A DNA stretch of 64,000 bases, taken from the NCBI GenBank assembly GCA_937625935.1, contig OW569380.1, positions 1-64,000 of the forward strand, in the 5' to 3' direction. Below the pieces are notes generated by a model. That model was given only the letters and a program-made list of their open reading frames with translations, ran no database searches and had not been told where the DNA came from. Position 1 is the first letter of the stretch. Every line of letters starts with the position of its first letter. The DNA is from Tetramitus jugosus (lineage: Eukaryota; Heterolobosea; Eutetramitea; Acrasida; Vahlkampfiidae). Below, piece by piece: positions 1-10,009 of the stretch. The translations under genes and the position numbers were made by a program.

Positions 1-1142
1 CCCCAAAACCCAACCCAAAACCCAAACCCAACCCCCCACCCCCCCCCCCCCCCCCCCCCCCCCACACCCCACCCCCAACCCACACCCAACCCCACCCACC
101 CCAACCCAAACCCACCCCCCCCCAACCCAAACCAACCCAAACCCAAACCCAAACCCAACCCAAACCCAAACCCAAACCCAAACCCAAACCCCAAACCCAA
201 ACCCAAACCCAAACCCAAACCCAAACCCAAACCCAAACCCAAACCCAAACCCCAAACCCAAACCCAAACCCAAACCCCAAACCCAAACCCAACCCAAACC
301 CAAACCCAAACCCAAACCCCAAACCCAAACCCAAACCCAAACCCAAACCCAAACCCAAACCCAAACCCAAACCCAAACCCAAACCCAAACCCAAACCCAA
401 ACCCAAACCCAAACCCAAACCCAAACCCAAACCCAAACCCAAACCCAAACCCAAACCCAAACCCAAACCCAAACCCAAACCCAAACCCAAACCCAAACCC
501 AAACCCAAACCCAAACCCAAACCCAAACCCAAACCCAAACCCAAACCCAAACCCAAACCCAAACCCAAACCCAAACCCAAACCCAAACCCAAACCCAAAC
601 CCAAACCCAAACCCAAACCCAAACCCAAACCCAAACCCAAACCCAAACCCAAACCCAAACCCAAACCCAAACCCAAACCCAAACCCAAACCCAAACCCAA
701 ACCCAAACCCAAACCCAAACCCAAACCCAAACCCAAACCCAAACCCAAACCCAAACCCAAACCCAAACCCAAACCCAAACCCAAACCCAAACCCAAACCC
801 AAACCCAAACCCAAACCCAAACCCAAACCCAAACCCAAACCCAAACCCAAACCCAAACCCAAACCCAAACCCAAACCCAAACCCAAACCCAAACCCAAAC
901 CCAAACCCAAACCCAAACCCAAACCCAAACCCAAACCCAAACCCAAACCCAAACCCAAACCCAAACCCAAACCCAAACCCAAACCCAAACCCAAACCCAA
1001 ACCCAAACCCAAACCCAAACCCAAACCCAAACCCAAACCCAAACCCAAACCCAAACCCAAACCCAAACCCAAACCCAAACCCAAACCCAAACCCAAACCC
1101 AAACCCAAACCCAAACCCAAACCCAAACCCAAACCCAAACCC
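1..1142. repeat. Telomere, CCCAAA repeats (C strand)
   Basis: From about position 130 to 1142 the sequence is an almost uninterrupted array of CCCAAA; the G-rich strand would read TTTGGG toward the left end. The first ~130 bases are irregular (long C runs, CCCAA and CCCCAAA variants), which could be real variant repeats or read errors at the contig tip. The array stops sharply at CCCTTGAACC and unique sequence follows, so the window starts at a chromosome end with the telomere in normal orientation. Confidence 0.97.
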
Positions 1143-1860
1143 TTGAACCTCAATATCTCCGATCTGATAATAGACTCCAAAATCCATGCAACTCTTGTCC
1201 TATATGTCTTCTTTTTACTCCCTCAACCTATAAGCCACAACTCAACCGAACTAAATTTTTTTTTTCCACTAAACTGTAAATTTCAACGCTCTGATACCAA
1301 ATACAGCTAAATTCTCGGGTTTTCCTTAACAACAAGACAGACCCAAACCCAAACCCAACCCAAAATCCATTTTCTCATCAAAATCACAAAATCATCTCAA
1401 AATCAATTTTTATTCAGGAATACAATGTCCACCATTGTAATCTTGTTCTCACTTCCTTGATACTTCTTCCTAACACGTGTTACAACTTCCTCTCACTCAA
1501 TCATTCGCTACATGCATCTCTGCACTAGATGTCAAAACTCTCATTGTAATCCTAACAACACTCCTTCATCCATGTTGAACCTTCAAAAAGGAGTTTAAGT
1601 TCCTTCATCATTCTTTGTTACAAAATATTTCCTGCCGTGTCCTAAGTCTTTTCCTTTCCCCACGTTTCGGTTCAACTGAACAATGTCATTACCAGTCGAG
1701 AATGCATTCATCAGGCTATTGTATTCACCGACTAAGCATTACAAACAATTTATCAAGGACTTCAATCTTGCAGTTCAACCGTCTCGGTCACAATGTCTCT
1801 TCCTTCAGATGTTCGAACCTTTCTGATCTCAGTTCCAAGTTCCTCTGTAGAAATCTTGTT
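1143..1860. other. Subtelomeric non-coding stretch
   Basis: Unique, T- and C-rich sequence between the telomere and the 39-bp repeat array. The only reading frames are short and lack a convincing start or recognisable domain. It contains a short interstitial telomeric block at 1341-1364. No gene is seen. Confidence 0.6.
1341..1364. repeat. Interstitial telomeric repeat
   Basis: Three to four CCCAAA/CCCAA units, in the same orientation as the terminal array, sit about 200 bp inside the telomere boundary. A second short block lies at 2339-2354. Such islands usually mark earlier chromosome ends, healing events or telomere-templated repair. Confidence 0.85.
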
Positions 1861-1861
1861 A

Positions 1862-2134
1862 TGCGGAACTATCTGGTTCCTCTTAGACATGTGTGCATTT
1901 AGGCGGAACCAGCTGGTTCCTCTGAGAAGGTCGTCTTACAGGCGGAACCAGATAGTTCCTCTGTAAAGTCGAAAATTTAGGCGGAACCAGATAGTTCCTC
2001 TGAAAAAAAGCTCTTTTAGGCGGAACTAGCTGGTTCCGCTTGTGAGTCCAATTTTTAGGCGGAACCAGATAGTTCCTCTCTAAAAAAGCTTTTCTAGGCC
2101 GAAATGGCTGGTTCCGCCTATTTTTTCGAAACTC
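1862..2134. repeat. 39-bp subtelomeric minisatellite with palindromic core
   Basis: Units begin at about 1862, 1901, 1940, 1979, 2018, 2057 and 2096, an exact 39-bp period. Each holds a core of the type GGAACCAGCTGGTTCC, a perfect 16-bp palindrome in its best copy (1905-1920), or the variant GGAACCAGATAGTTCC; the rest of each unit is more variable. Because 39 is a multiple of three, the minus strand stays open over the array and would encode a 13-residue period with the core RNYLVPP or RNQLVPP. The conserved palindrome with variable linkers suggests that the DNA core, not the peptide, is what is maintained. Confidence 0.9.
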
Positions 2135-2859
2135 ATCAGTCAATAGCTCATAGAGATTTGGGTTTTCTGAGTTCAAAACCCAACTCCATATCACAGTTTG
2201 GGGGATAGTTCAGAATCTATAATGAAGTTTTCCACACAAAGCTTAAGTTGAGTATTTCAGACCATAAAGAATACAAAAACAACCTTTACAACGTACAGTT
2301 GACTGCATTCAGCCAGTCTTGGCTAGCCGATATGTGACAACCCAAACCCAAACCCTACCTAACTTCCATGTGTAACCAGATCTAATGCGTACAGAGTTTG
2401 AGGGAGAATTGAAAAGAGAACTCTGCCTATTTATTGATTATGCTATCAACACTGGTAACTGGTTCTCTCATACAGATATCAATAGATTAAATGAGCTTGA
2501 TTTTTCGCTCATAGCATAAGAAACTAGTTCCAGATGGAATATCAGATAAGTTCTGCAAGAGTGTTAGCTCTAATGAGCTCACTTCGAGCCAAATTTATTC
2601 TCTCTCAAGTTTGATGCCCTATTTATGTACGGATTTGCCATGCTGGGATGAAATATGTGACAGTGTACATTACAAATCACTCGTCAAGCATTTGAAATAT
2701 CTGGAAGTAGCATTGTAATGGGCCGAAAATGATCTGGACAAGTTAGATTGCTGGATGAGCATGCAGCTCTATGGATTGAAGCTTATGTCCAAAATCATTC
2801 TATAGGTTCCACTTCACAGAGGCTATAAGATCATTTGGACCACAAGTGGGATTTATTGT
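2135..2859. other. Subtelomeric stretch without a supported gene
   Basis: Low-complexity unique sequence with a short interstitial telomeric block at 2339-2354. No frame of useful length and no recognisable domain. Probably decayed sequence. Confidence 0.5.
2339..2354. repeat. Interstitial telomeric repeat, second block
   Basis: About two and a half CCCAAA units in the same orientation as the telomere, roughly 1.2 kb inside the terminal array. Confidence 0.75.
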
Positions 2860-3201
2860 ATGAGGTATGAGGTAAAGCATCAAGAAATGAAACGCTTGGT
2901 GAAGAACAGCAACAACTATAATGATGCCAAGTGCATCCTGATCAAGGTATTGAAGCATCTGGCATCAGAAGATCATGAATCTGAAGTGAATGTGAAAGAT
3001 CCTACTACAATTCTACCAAGAACCATCCAATCATTATTCTCAGATTGTCAGAGATCATCTAACACCAAAGTAACAGTATTCAAAGCAGTTTCGTATCGAT
3101 CTATTGGTGATCTAGTTGCTACGGCAACTGGTTATGGTAGAGTTCATACCTCGAAAATTGTTTTCCCTTCCGACATGACCCTGCAAATTGGCATTTTGTA
3201 A
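2860..3201 (+). CDS. Hypothetical 113-aa protein, possibly a fragment
   Basis: An ATG-initiated frame of 113 residues with mixed composition, no signal peptide, no membrane segment and no family I recognise. Its neighbours are decayed sequences, including a broken transposase on the other strand, so it may itself be the remnant of a longer gene. Nothing supports a function. Confidence 0.25.
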   Translation: MRYEVKHQEMKRLVKNSNNYNDAKCILIKVLKHLASEDHESEVNVKDPTTILPRTIQSLFSDCQRSSNTKVTVFKAVSYRSIGDLVATATGYGRVHTSKIVFPSDMTLQIGIL

Positions 3202-3278
3202 ATTACAGCTTCAATATGATGTAGATGACCCAGTCGTCAAAAAAGAAAGAGCATCCATCATTTATCAAATACATCTAC

Positions 3279-3663
3279 TCAAAGCTTGATCATGTAGTTT
3301 TCAATGCCTAGACCACCTACATCGGCCAGTTCAAAAGTTGAAACGCGTATAAGTTTGTAGCGAGTGTATTCAGCAGTATCAATGAACCGAGTAAATGTGT
3401 CCGCAATGTTGGACATGGTCTCATTGTACAGCGATTTTAGAGGTGCCTCGGCCTCGAAAGCAGACAAATGAGTATCCTTTTGCCGATCGAATCATTTTCT
3501 TTATTCTGTTTGGCACATTGCACTCGTAGGTAGAACCAGACTCAAGGAACTCTGAATAAATGTCATTCATCATCTCAACTCTCTGTTGAGTGAACATGAT
3601 CATAGTATTAGAACGAACACTCAATAACAGTTTCACAAGGGGATAGTGAAGAAGATGACTCAC
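3279..3663 (-). pseudogene. Uncharacterised broken gene, possibly the distal part of the MULE remnant
   Basis: Two overlapping minus-strand frames read as one disrupted protein. The upstream frame (3663 down to about 3470) holds VEMMNDIYSEFLESGSTYEC; the sense then appears to pass to a second frame (about 3470 down to 3279) containing SAFEAEAPLKSLYNETMSN. A single indel near 3460-3480 would join them. It lies just downstream, same strand, of the decayed transposase at 3911-4990 and could be its C-terminal continuation; I cannot identify a domain in this part. Confidence 0.35.
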
Positions 3664-3910
3664 TGTGGATTATAGCCATTCTGAACTTTTGCAGGGCACT
3701 CATATTCTCCCTCCCTTTACCAATTACCATTCTCGATCCCGGGTCCACCATTGTACCCAAGGAACAGTTTTCTTGTACAATTCTGCTGTATTGAACATTA
3801 ACAGCACTTGTTCTTGATCGGGCTCAGAACAAATTCATGCTACCGCAGTGTCAGAAATGCAGTTCTTCTATCTGGACGACAAACAATTCTGGCTATTCTG
3901 TTACAAGATC

Positions 3911-4990
3911 TCATCCAATGTACATAGCAACCCTCAATAAGTTCATAGCAGTTGACTCTGCTTCTTCACCCAGAAGCTTAGTTACGCATTCAACAAAACC
4001 AGTTGCTTGAGCTGTGGAGAAATCTACAAGAACTCCTTTCAATTTGAGGTACACGTTCAAGTCAATTCCACAGTCTCTCTCCAGAGCAAGAAAGAAGTAC
4101 ATGAATGACATCTTGTACGACTGAGCGTTCATGCGATCGACACGAGTTCTGGATACCATCACTGATCTTTGAATGTTCTCATAGACTGCTATAATCATTG
4201 GCCCCATGCTTAACTCAACAACAATGTAGTCTGCATTATATGCCAATACTGATTGAAAGAAACTCTGAGAGTGTATGAGGATTCCTTCATCATCAATATG
4301 TAGTACGCGGAGGTACGGCATCAGCATCAAAACCACTTTAGTCCCATGTACCTCCTGATCTTGATAACTACCCTGAACTCTTTTCAACAAATTCAGTTCC
4401 ACCTTTGGCAATACAAAAGTGTCCAATTTACCTTCAAAATGTTGCTGCAATAGGCGAGAGTGAATGGCAATTCGACCGGTAATCTTTAACGTTGACAAGG
4501 ATATGGTACATAGGGGAGGAGACTGTAAATTTAAAGTTCCATGACAGGTAATTCTACGCTTGTCGCTGGGCTTAGTGACTTGACAACCAGGCTCAGAGCA
4601 TTCATGGCTTCCGTTACAAGTCGAGCTTCTCTTGGTCCATTTTTCATTCATGAATTGGAACTTTTTGTCCTCGCTGTACCTCTTGGTGCTATACTGGATT
4701 ATATCCCAAATATCTTTTTCTTCTCCCTCTTTGACATTAATCTGATAAAGTTTACCTGTAATTGGGTAATGTATTTCAGAGTTATCTTGAACAACATGGG
4801 GTTGTAGAAGGTGGAGTGCTTTACTGAGTTTAACATAGTTCCCTCTCTTCGATCGAGATGCTTTGGTTCTAGGTTGTTGATTTGTCGCTACAACTGAGGG
4901 ATGATTCAAGGAGAGAGATACTATTTCTGCTGGAGATATGTTTACGGTCCTATTGGTACCGTTGGGACTAGTTATGTTGACTTGATACAT
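3911..4990 (-). pseudogene. Mutator-like (MULE) transposase, truncated
   Basis: The frame from the ATG at 4990 gives about 359 residues. In the middle is a cysteine/histidine cluster (CNGSHECSEPGC then CHG), as in the FLYWCH/WRKY-like DNA-binding region before MULE catalytic domains. Near the C-terminus KGVLVDFSTAQATGF and KLLGEEAESTAMNLLRV match a block I associate with a subclass of protist and fungal MULE-type transposases, where DFS.AQ.. is followed by an acidic segment. The frame stops soon after, where the family normally continues, so the gene is truncated. Upstream of the ATG the frame stays open to 5077 without another ATG. No terminal inverted repeats or target duplication could be assigned. 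Identification is from motif memory only. Confidence 0.5.
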
Positions 4991-5321
4991 ACGTTGATGA
5001 GGAGTGAGTGTTTTGTTTTGTTTTGTTTTGTACCGGTTGAGTGAAAACTCTCTGTAACGGTTTTTACGTCGGAGCAAAATATTTACGACTCGTAAAAAGT
5101 CCGATTTTTATGTCGTCGTAAAAAATTTACATTTTTACATATGTGGTACCTCGGCCTCCTTGACGCTTTACTTTTCGTATTTTAAAGTGTCAAAATGACA
5201 TGTGACAGCATTCTTTGTTCAGAACAATCATGATCAATGGATGTGAATCGATTGAGAATTTATTACACACCCAGATTATATTTACAGTAATGGATCACCA
5301 AAAAATTAATATACAACAACC

Positions 5322-6836
5322 CTATTTCATCAAGCAAATATCACCGTTCTCTGCAACTTCACATGATGTACATCTCACTTGCTGTGCAATTCTGTTGCTG
5401 GTTGAGATTGGCTGATGGGAACGACAATCATTTCTGTACACTGTCACTCCCTTACAATTTGCCTTGTATGCCTCCACATAGGCATCGAAAACTTGTTGTA
5501 CAGTGACGTTATTGGACATGTTAATGGTCTTTGAAATGGCTTGCTCAATATTCTTTTGCCAAATTGATTGCATTCTGATATGATCAGAAATGGGAAGGGA
5601 GTTGGCTTGAGTAAACATTGGCTCGATAGCGTATCCTTCATTGCCTAGAACTGAAGTAATACCACCGGTCGGTTGCACACAAGTCAACGAAATGTTTCTA
5701 TAATCTTTTCTGTACATGCAAAATCCCTTCTCCTTGGCCAACTCTCTGCTCGCTTCTCTGGCTTTATCCGTAATAAAGAACGAAACCTTGCCGGCGAGTT
5801 GAAACGCTTCTTCAGAATTGTATGAAACGCTCATCTTTTTCAACAGATCAGCCCATCCACTGATACCTAATCCTATCCTTCTGCACTGTAATGACACCTC
5901 CTTCATCAACGGGTCAGGTATGTCCAAAAGATCGACGACATTGTCAAGAAATCTGACTCCATACTTAGCCACTTGTCCTAGTCTCTCCCAGTTCATTGAC
6001 ATAGTTTCGGTGTTATACAAGGAGGGAGCATTCAAGTTGATTACTCCCAAGTTGCACGTTTCATTGTCATGAAGAAATTGTTCCCCGCATGGAACAGATG
6101 CCTTTACAGTGCCCAAGCATCGTGTTGCTAGCTCAGATGAATTTTGAACTCTATCAATGAAGACTACACCAGGATCACCACACCTCCATGCCAGACTGGA
6201 AATATACATGAGCCAATCCTTGGCCGATTTCATAGTATTACCCCAGTAACATTCTGATGATGGCACCAGCACTTGCTTCATAAACTCGTCAGTGATGGCC
6301 ACAGAAATGTTAAAGTTATACAAAACGGTTGAGTTGAGCTCGGAGTTGTCGGCCTTATACGAAATGGTCTCCTGAAACTTTGGATGATCGAGCGAAATGA
6401 TTGCCATGTTTCCTCTCTTCGGTCTGTTCAGTAATACGATCGAATCATTCAATTGTGATAGCTGCTCGAGTGTTTGAACAGGATCAGTCGTATTCAAGCT
6501 AAAACCGATTCCAATGGCATTCTCCCATAATACAGTGGACCTTGACTTGACTTGTTCCAAGTTTTCGTCATTTACCTCTCCAATGACACTACAGTTCGGC
6601 TGAAGCTTTCTGTTCGGACCAGATCCTGCCAGTGTGTTACCAGAAGGTATAAATTCTTTCGATATCATCATCTGATAAAATTCTTGTTTCCATAGTGCCT
6701 GTAGAACTGTGTTGACTTCATTTTGTGATACACGATGACTCACTTTCTCACAAAGGTTCCTAAAATCATTGAATTGATACTTCAGCTGGTGATATTTTTG
6801 TTCTGCTGGACAGGTTGCTGCTTGCTGTGTTGACAT
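5322..6836 (-). CDS. nrdJ-like: Class II (adenosylcobalamin-type) ribonucleotide reductase
   Basis: 504 residues from the ATG at 6836. It would reduce ribonucleotides to deoxyribonucleotides by a thiyl-radical mechanism. Family landmarks in order: FIPSGNTLAG near the N-terminus, then PNCSV (first redox cysteine), GIGFS, RPKRGNMAIISLDHPKF, YNFNISVAIT, GDPGVVFID, the finger-loop segment PCGEQFL followed by ETCNLGVINLN, QPTGGITSVLG, and CKGVTVYR near the end with a Cys-rich tail (RCTSC...C). Bacterial NrdJ proteins are usually longer (about 700-900 aa), but the core is complete. Odd point: the residue two before the catalytic-loop cysteine is normally Asn (NPCGE) and here it is Val (SVPCGE). The gene is intact yet sits among decayed subtelomeric sequence. 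It is bacterial in type, so acquisition by transfer is likely. Confidence 0.85.
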   Translation of the reverse strand: MSTQQAATCPAEQKYHQLKYQFNDFRNLCEKVSHRVSQNEVNTVLQALWKQEFYQMMISKEFIPSGNTLAGSGPNRKLQPNCSVIGEVNDENLEQVKSRSTVLWENAIGIGFSLNTTDPVQTLEQLSQLNDSIVLLNRPKRGNMAIISLDHPKFQETISYKADNSELNSTVLYNFNISVAITDEFMKQVLVPSSECYWGNTMKSAKDWLMYISSLAWRCGDPGVVFIDRVQNSSELATRCLGTVKASVPCGEQFLHDNETCNLGVINLNAPSLYNTETMSMNWERLGQVAKYGVRFLDNVVDLLDIPDPLMKEVSLQCRRIGLGISGWADLLKKMSVSYNSEEAFQLAGKVSFFITDKAREASRELAKEKGFCMYRKDYRNISLTCVQPTGGITSVLGNEGYAIEPMFTQANSLPISDHIRMQSIWQKNIEQAISKTINMSNNVTVQQVFDAYVEAYKANCKGVTVYRNDCRSHQPISTSNRIAQQVRCTSCEVAENGDICLMK

Positions 6837-6839
6837 CAA

Positions 6840-8259
6840 ATTTATTAGTTGTTTTCAGGGTACCTCAGAGGTTGGTTGTTGCCTTGTTTTTTGTAGAAAA
6901 GTGTTGAAAATGTCAACACCAGGATAACATTCTTTTTGAAGGACCCTCCTTCCCCTTCAAAAAGAATACGATGACAAAAATAGAAACAATCGGACATAAA
7001 AAATTAGTGCGTATGTGACACAAACAAGCGAACAAAAAAATGGCCATCACTCCAACCTCATACACATCAATCATTGGATCCCTTCTCCGGAAAATTAATC
7101 CGATTGGTGAAGAAATTCATTGGGAACGAATATCTTGATAGATATCAGAAAGTTTTATCAACGATTTCGTCATAGTAAGAGTGAAGATTATTGTCTGTGT
7201 AGTTTTCCATTGAAGAGAGTTGAGAACGCCCCTACTAGAAAACACACCTTACACCTTGACCCAGTAATTGTAGGTTAATGAATAGATCATTGGCCAGAAC
7301 ATTCAATGTACCCAATGTAGTATTGCCAGTGTCATCCACTAGACTTTCATAGACATCGAATGAAATTGTTTTGTATGGATCCATCAGATTGATCAATGAA
7401 GGCAATTACTAATTCGTCCAAACAACGTGAGCCAGTGCATCGATCAACAAGTTGATCTATCCGTAAACTGTTAAGCCCTTATTGCATTTGCTATGGATCT
7501 ACCACTCAACACAAGAAGAAATACTGCAAGAGAGATAGCTGCTATTAGATTGACCGAGACTATTCCAGAGAGTTTATATCCAATAGGAATACAAGTAGAC
7601 CGTGAAGGCCTTTTGCTTTTGATGTTAGTAAATCAGCGTTGATGTACTTCAAAGTCTGTCTGAATTCAATAACGCCACGATTAACATGATATGTTGAGTT
7701 TGAATGACTTGTCTGCTTTTATTGTCGAAATCCAATCCACTCTAAGTTGTCCATTATAAACACAAGGGCAAAAATGATCGACTTTCGATCCACCATCAAT
7801 CGAAGTAAGTTCTTGTGAATCTGTACAATCTGGTATCAACTGGAGTCTTTACCTTAGGAATACCCAGAACCTGTCCATCAACGTATTGATGTGAACGGAT
7901 TTGGAGTTGTAGATGTCAGAGATCGTTTTCAAAAGATAAAGTTACAATGATCTGCTCCAGCACTTCCACAGAAACCAGTATCCAAATTCATTCGTTTGAT
8001 CATACTATGACGACCAATCCGTGGGATTGGTTTCGCAGTGTTCTGTACAACAATGTACTTCGAAACAAGACGTTTGTGCTTAAACTAAAGAACATAGAAG
8101 AGATTGGATCATATGAAAGACGACACTGACCTTTGTACTCTGAACAATCTACGGTACAACGTAAACTGAAGGAGGAGAGGGTTTCTGGACCCTTCTTAGT
8201 GATTCCTTTTGACTTCTGTGATGGCTTCTCCTGTTCCGGCTTCGACCAAACTAAATTGG
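6840..8259. other. Long stretch without an intact gene
   Basis: About 1.4 kb upstream of the reductase. It holds a hairpin at 6929-6967, a 49-codon plus-strand frame at 7494-7643 starting MDLPLNTRRNTAREIAAI, and other short frames with no recognisable domain. The proximal part presumably contains the reductase promoter; the remainder looks like decayed coding sequence. Confidence 0.5.
6929..6967. repeat. Inverted repeat upstream of the reductase gene
   Basis: Perfect 14-bp arms ATTCTTTTTGAAGG (6929-6942) and its complement (6954-6967) flank an 11-nt pyrimidine-rich loop, about 93 bp upstream of the reductase ATG. Immediately before it is a smaller inverted repeat (TGTTG...CAACA, about 6902-6918). 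It could be a regulatory hairpin, a cruciform or a small transposon scar; the sequence does not decide. Confidence 0.6.
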
Positions 8260-8267
8260 AAACCCAG

Positions 8268-8794
8268 TCAAGATTCGGTTTTTGAAGACACGAGTCCAAT
8301 GGGCACTTGAAGGGTTTTCATCGCATGTCCTCCTTCTACATTTATTACAACAGTTACATCTCCAGTAGTCTTCTGCTGCAGTAAACAAACATAACCTGGT
8401 GGAAGAACACCTTCACCTCCAGCTGCATCAAAAGGTTTTCCCCACCCGAAATCCATATCTTCACCTTGTAAATCAAATCGACACCAATTGGTAAACGCCA
8501 AATCGGCGGTCCAAACAATGCGACCAGACCTGAGATCCATGTATCGGAACAACCTTCCAAAGCAGATGTTTCTGCTGCTGAGAAAACAAGTGAATTTTCA
8601 GCAACAGAAGCTGTTGGCACAGAACTTAGTACTGCATAGCCTTTTGGAGCTGGTGGTGGGAACACAGCTTGCGATGTTGAGTTGTTGTTCTCAGTGACAA
8701 ATCGCCCAGGAGTGAGACCAGTCCTGCGGAATCGTTTCATTATCAATCGTTTCACCACGGCTACCGTTCCGCAAGAGAACTGAGTCACTTTCAC
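8268..8794 (-). pseudogene. BAHD-type acyltransferase fragment (broken)
   Basis: Two overlapping minus frames carry the two halves of a transferase-family (PF02458-like) C-terminal domain. The upstream frame (8794 to about 8560) contains VKVTQFSCGTVAVV-like sequence, the QVT.F.CGG block of the family. The downstream frame (8552-8268) has the hallmark DFGWGKP motif in EDMDFGWGKPFDAAGGEG, then the typical C-terminal strand leading to a methionine-rich segment. One indel between about 8540 and 8560 separates them, and the N-terminal HxxxD half is missing. BAHD enzymes move acyl groups from CoA thioesters. Confidence 0.6.
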
Positions 8795-8799
8795 TTCAA

Positions 8800-9289
8800 A
8801 TGCGCTGCATGGTGTGGGTAATTTGAAGGTGTCTCACCAAATAAATCTCAATCTTCACCCTTTCGTCCAAAGCTTGATATTGAAATTTCTCCGTGAAGTG
8901 AGGTAATCATCGTTGAATGATTTGGTTTTCACATTGTCCACACAAATGGTCCCACAACTGCCACTAGCAACAGACTTGGAACGATGAGAGTGAGTAGAAT
9001 ATACAAGTACTTCCACCTTAGATTTGTTACTTTGGTTCTCACTTCTTCCAGAAAGGATGACACCGTTGTTAGACAACCACTATATGTATACAACAGAATC
9101 GCAGCTTCAGCCTGACGAACAACATTTCAACAATCAGTTTTAGTCACTTAGAATTGTTGTCGAGAATGTTTTGCTCGATTAAGCAGTAGCTGGAGCCCTC
9201 ATAATCCAAAGTTATTGCTTCTTGTTGCTCATTCTTGTGGATAGTTGTGAATCATGATCTTGCCTGATTCGAGGACAGGAAAACAAGTG
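8800..9289. other. Stretch without a supported gene
   Basis: Only short frames on either strand, no domain signature. Probably decayed upstream sequence of the acyltransferase fragment. Confidence 0.4.
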
Positions 9290-9600
9290 TGGTCAAATCT
9301 CTCTTTACCATTGCCTTCGAAAAAAAACGTGTATCGATGAATCGGCTTGTTGGCAATGTTCAGCCATCGAAGCAAAGGAAAACGTCATAGGAGTTGAAGA
9401 CGTGAATCTTTCTCTCGGGTCCAATGGTCTGATGGGTAATGGGTCAATGAATGAAAGATCCCAATCATGTTGGCTATGTCCATTGCATGGCGGGTGTTTC
9501 GAGATCTGCCACAGTAGTGAGGCATGCTGCTGGAGGCATACACAACGGTCGAATCCAAACGATCCATTGTCCAACATTGGTTTTTGGAAACAACTCGTCT
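9290..9600 (+). pseudogene. Dual-specificity phosphatase fragment
   Basis: The plus frame starting at 9451 encodes VHCMAGVSRSATVV, the full P-loop signature HCxxGxSRS of dual-specificity phosphatases (catalytic Cys and Arg present). The expected helix with AYLM does not follow; the frame ends in unrelated sequence. The upstream half of the domain appears only as scraps in other frames, so the gene is broken by indels. It would have dephosphorylated phospho-Ser/Thr/Tyr proteins. Confidence 0.6.
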
Positions 9601-9739
9601 ATACTTCTCTGGAATTTATGCTTTGGAACCTTGTACCAATTCTTTGGAGAGTTTGGTCAGAAAAACAGGAAGAGAACAGTCACATCGTAACTGAAGTTGA
9701 TGTCTTCTTTGAGTCTGTCAGGAATGATTTCATCTGATC

Positions 9740-10009
9740 AGATTGAAGATCAAAAGGGTTCAAAGGGGTTCTTTTTTTTCCCGAACCATAGCTGATATCT
9801 AAAAAATGTTGTATCTCAAGATTTACCGTAAAAAGATGATTTTTGAAACGACCAATAAAGAGACGTGAATCGTCCCAGAAAATTTCGGACAATTCAACAG
9901 AAATGTGACAGTGGAAAGATTCTCATTGCCTATCAAAGGAAACAACCCAACAACAGAAAGTGAACTGTTGAAAAAAAGAAACAAACACTTTACCTAGCAG
10001 CAACAACAA
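9740..10009. promoter_or_regulatory. Probable promoter/5' UTR of the FkbM-type gene
   Basis: No frame. The last 50 bases before the ATG at 10010 are rich in CAACAA/AACAAC, the leader style seen before many genes in this window (La, ELMO, PepE). Confidence 0.35.

Noticed and set aside
1862-2134. CRISPR-like array
   Set aside because: The regular 39-bp spacing with a palindromic core looks superficially similar, but repeats are degenerate, linkers are not spacers of foreign type, the genome is eukaryotic and there is no cas gene.
4541-4807. Plus-strand 88-codon frame inside the transposase remnant
   Set aside because: Antisense to the zinc-motif region of the MULE-like frame, which has recognisable family blocks.
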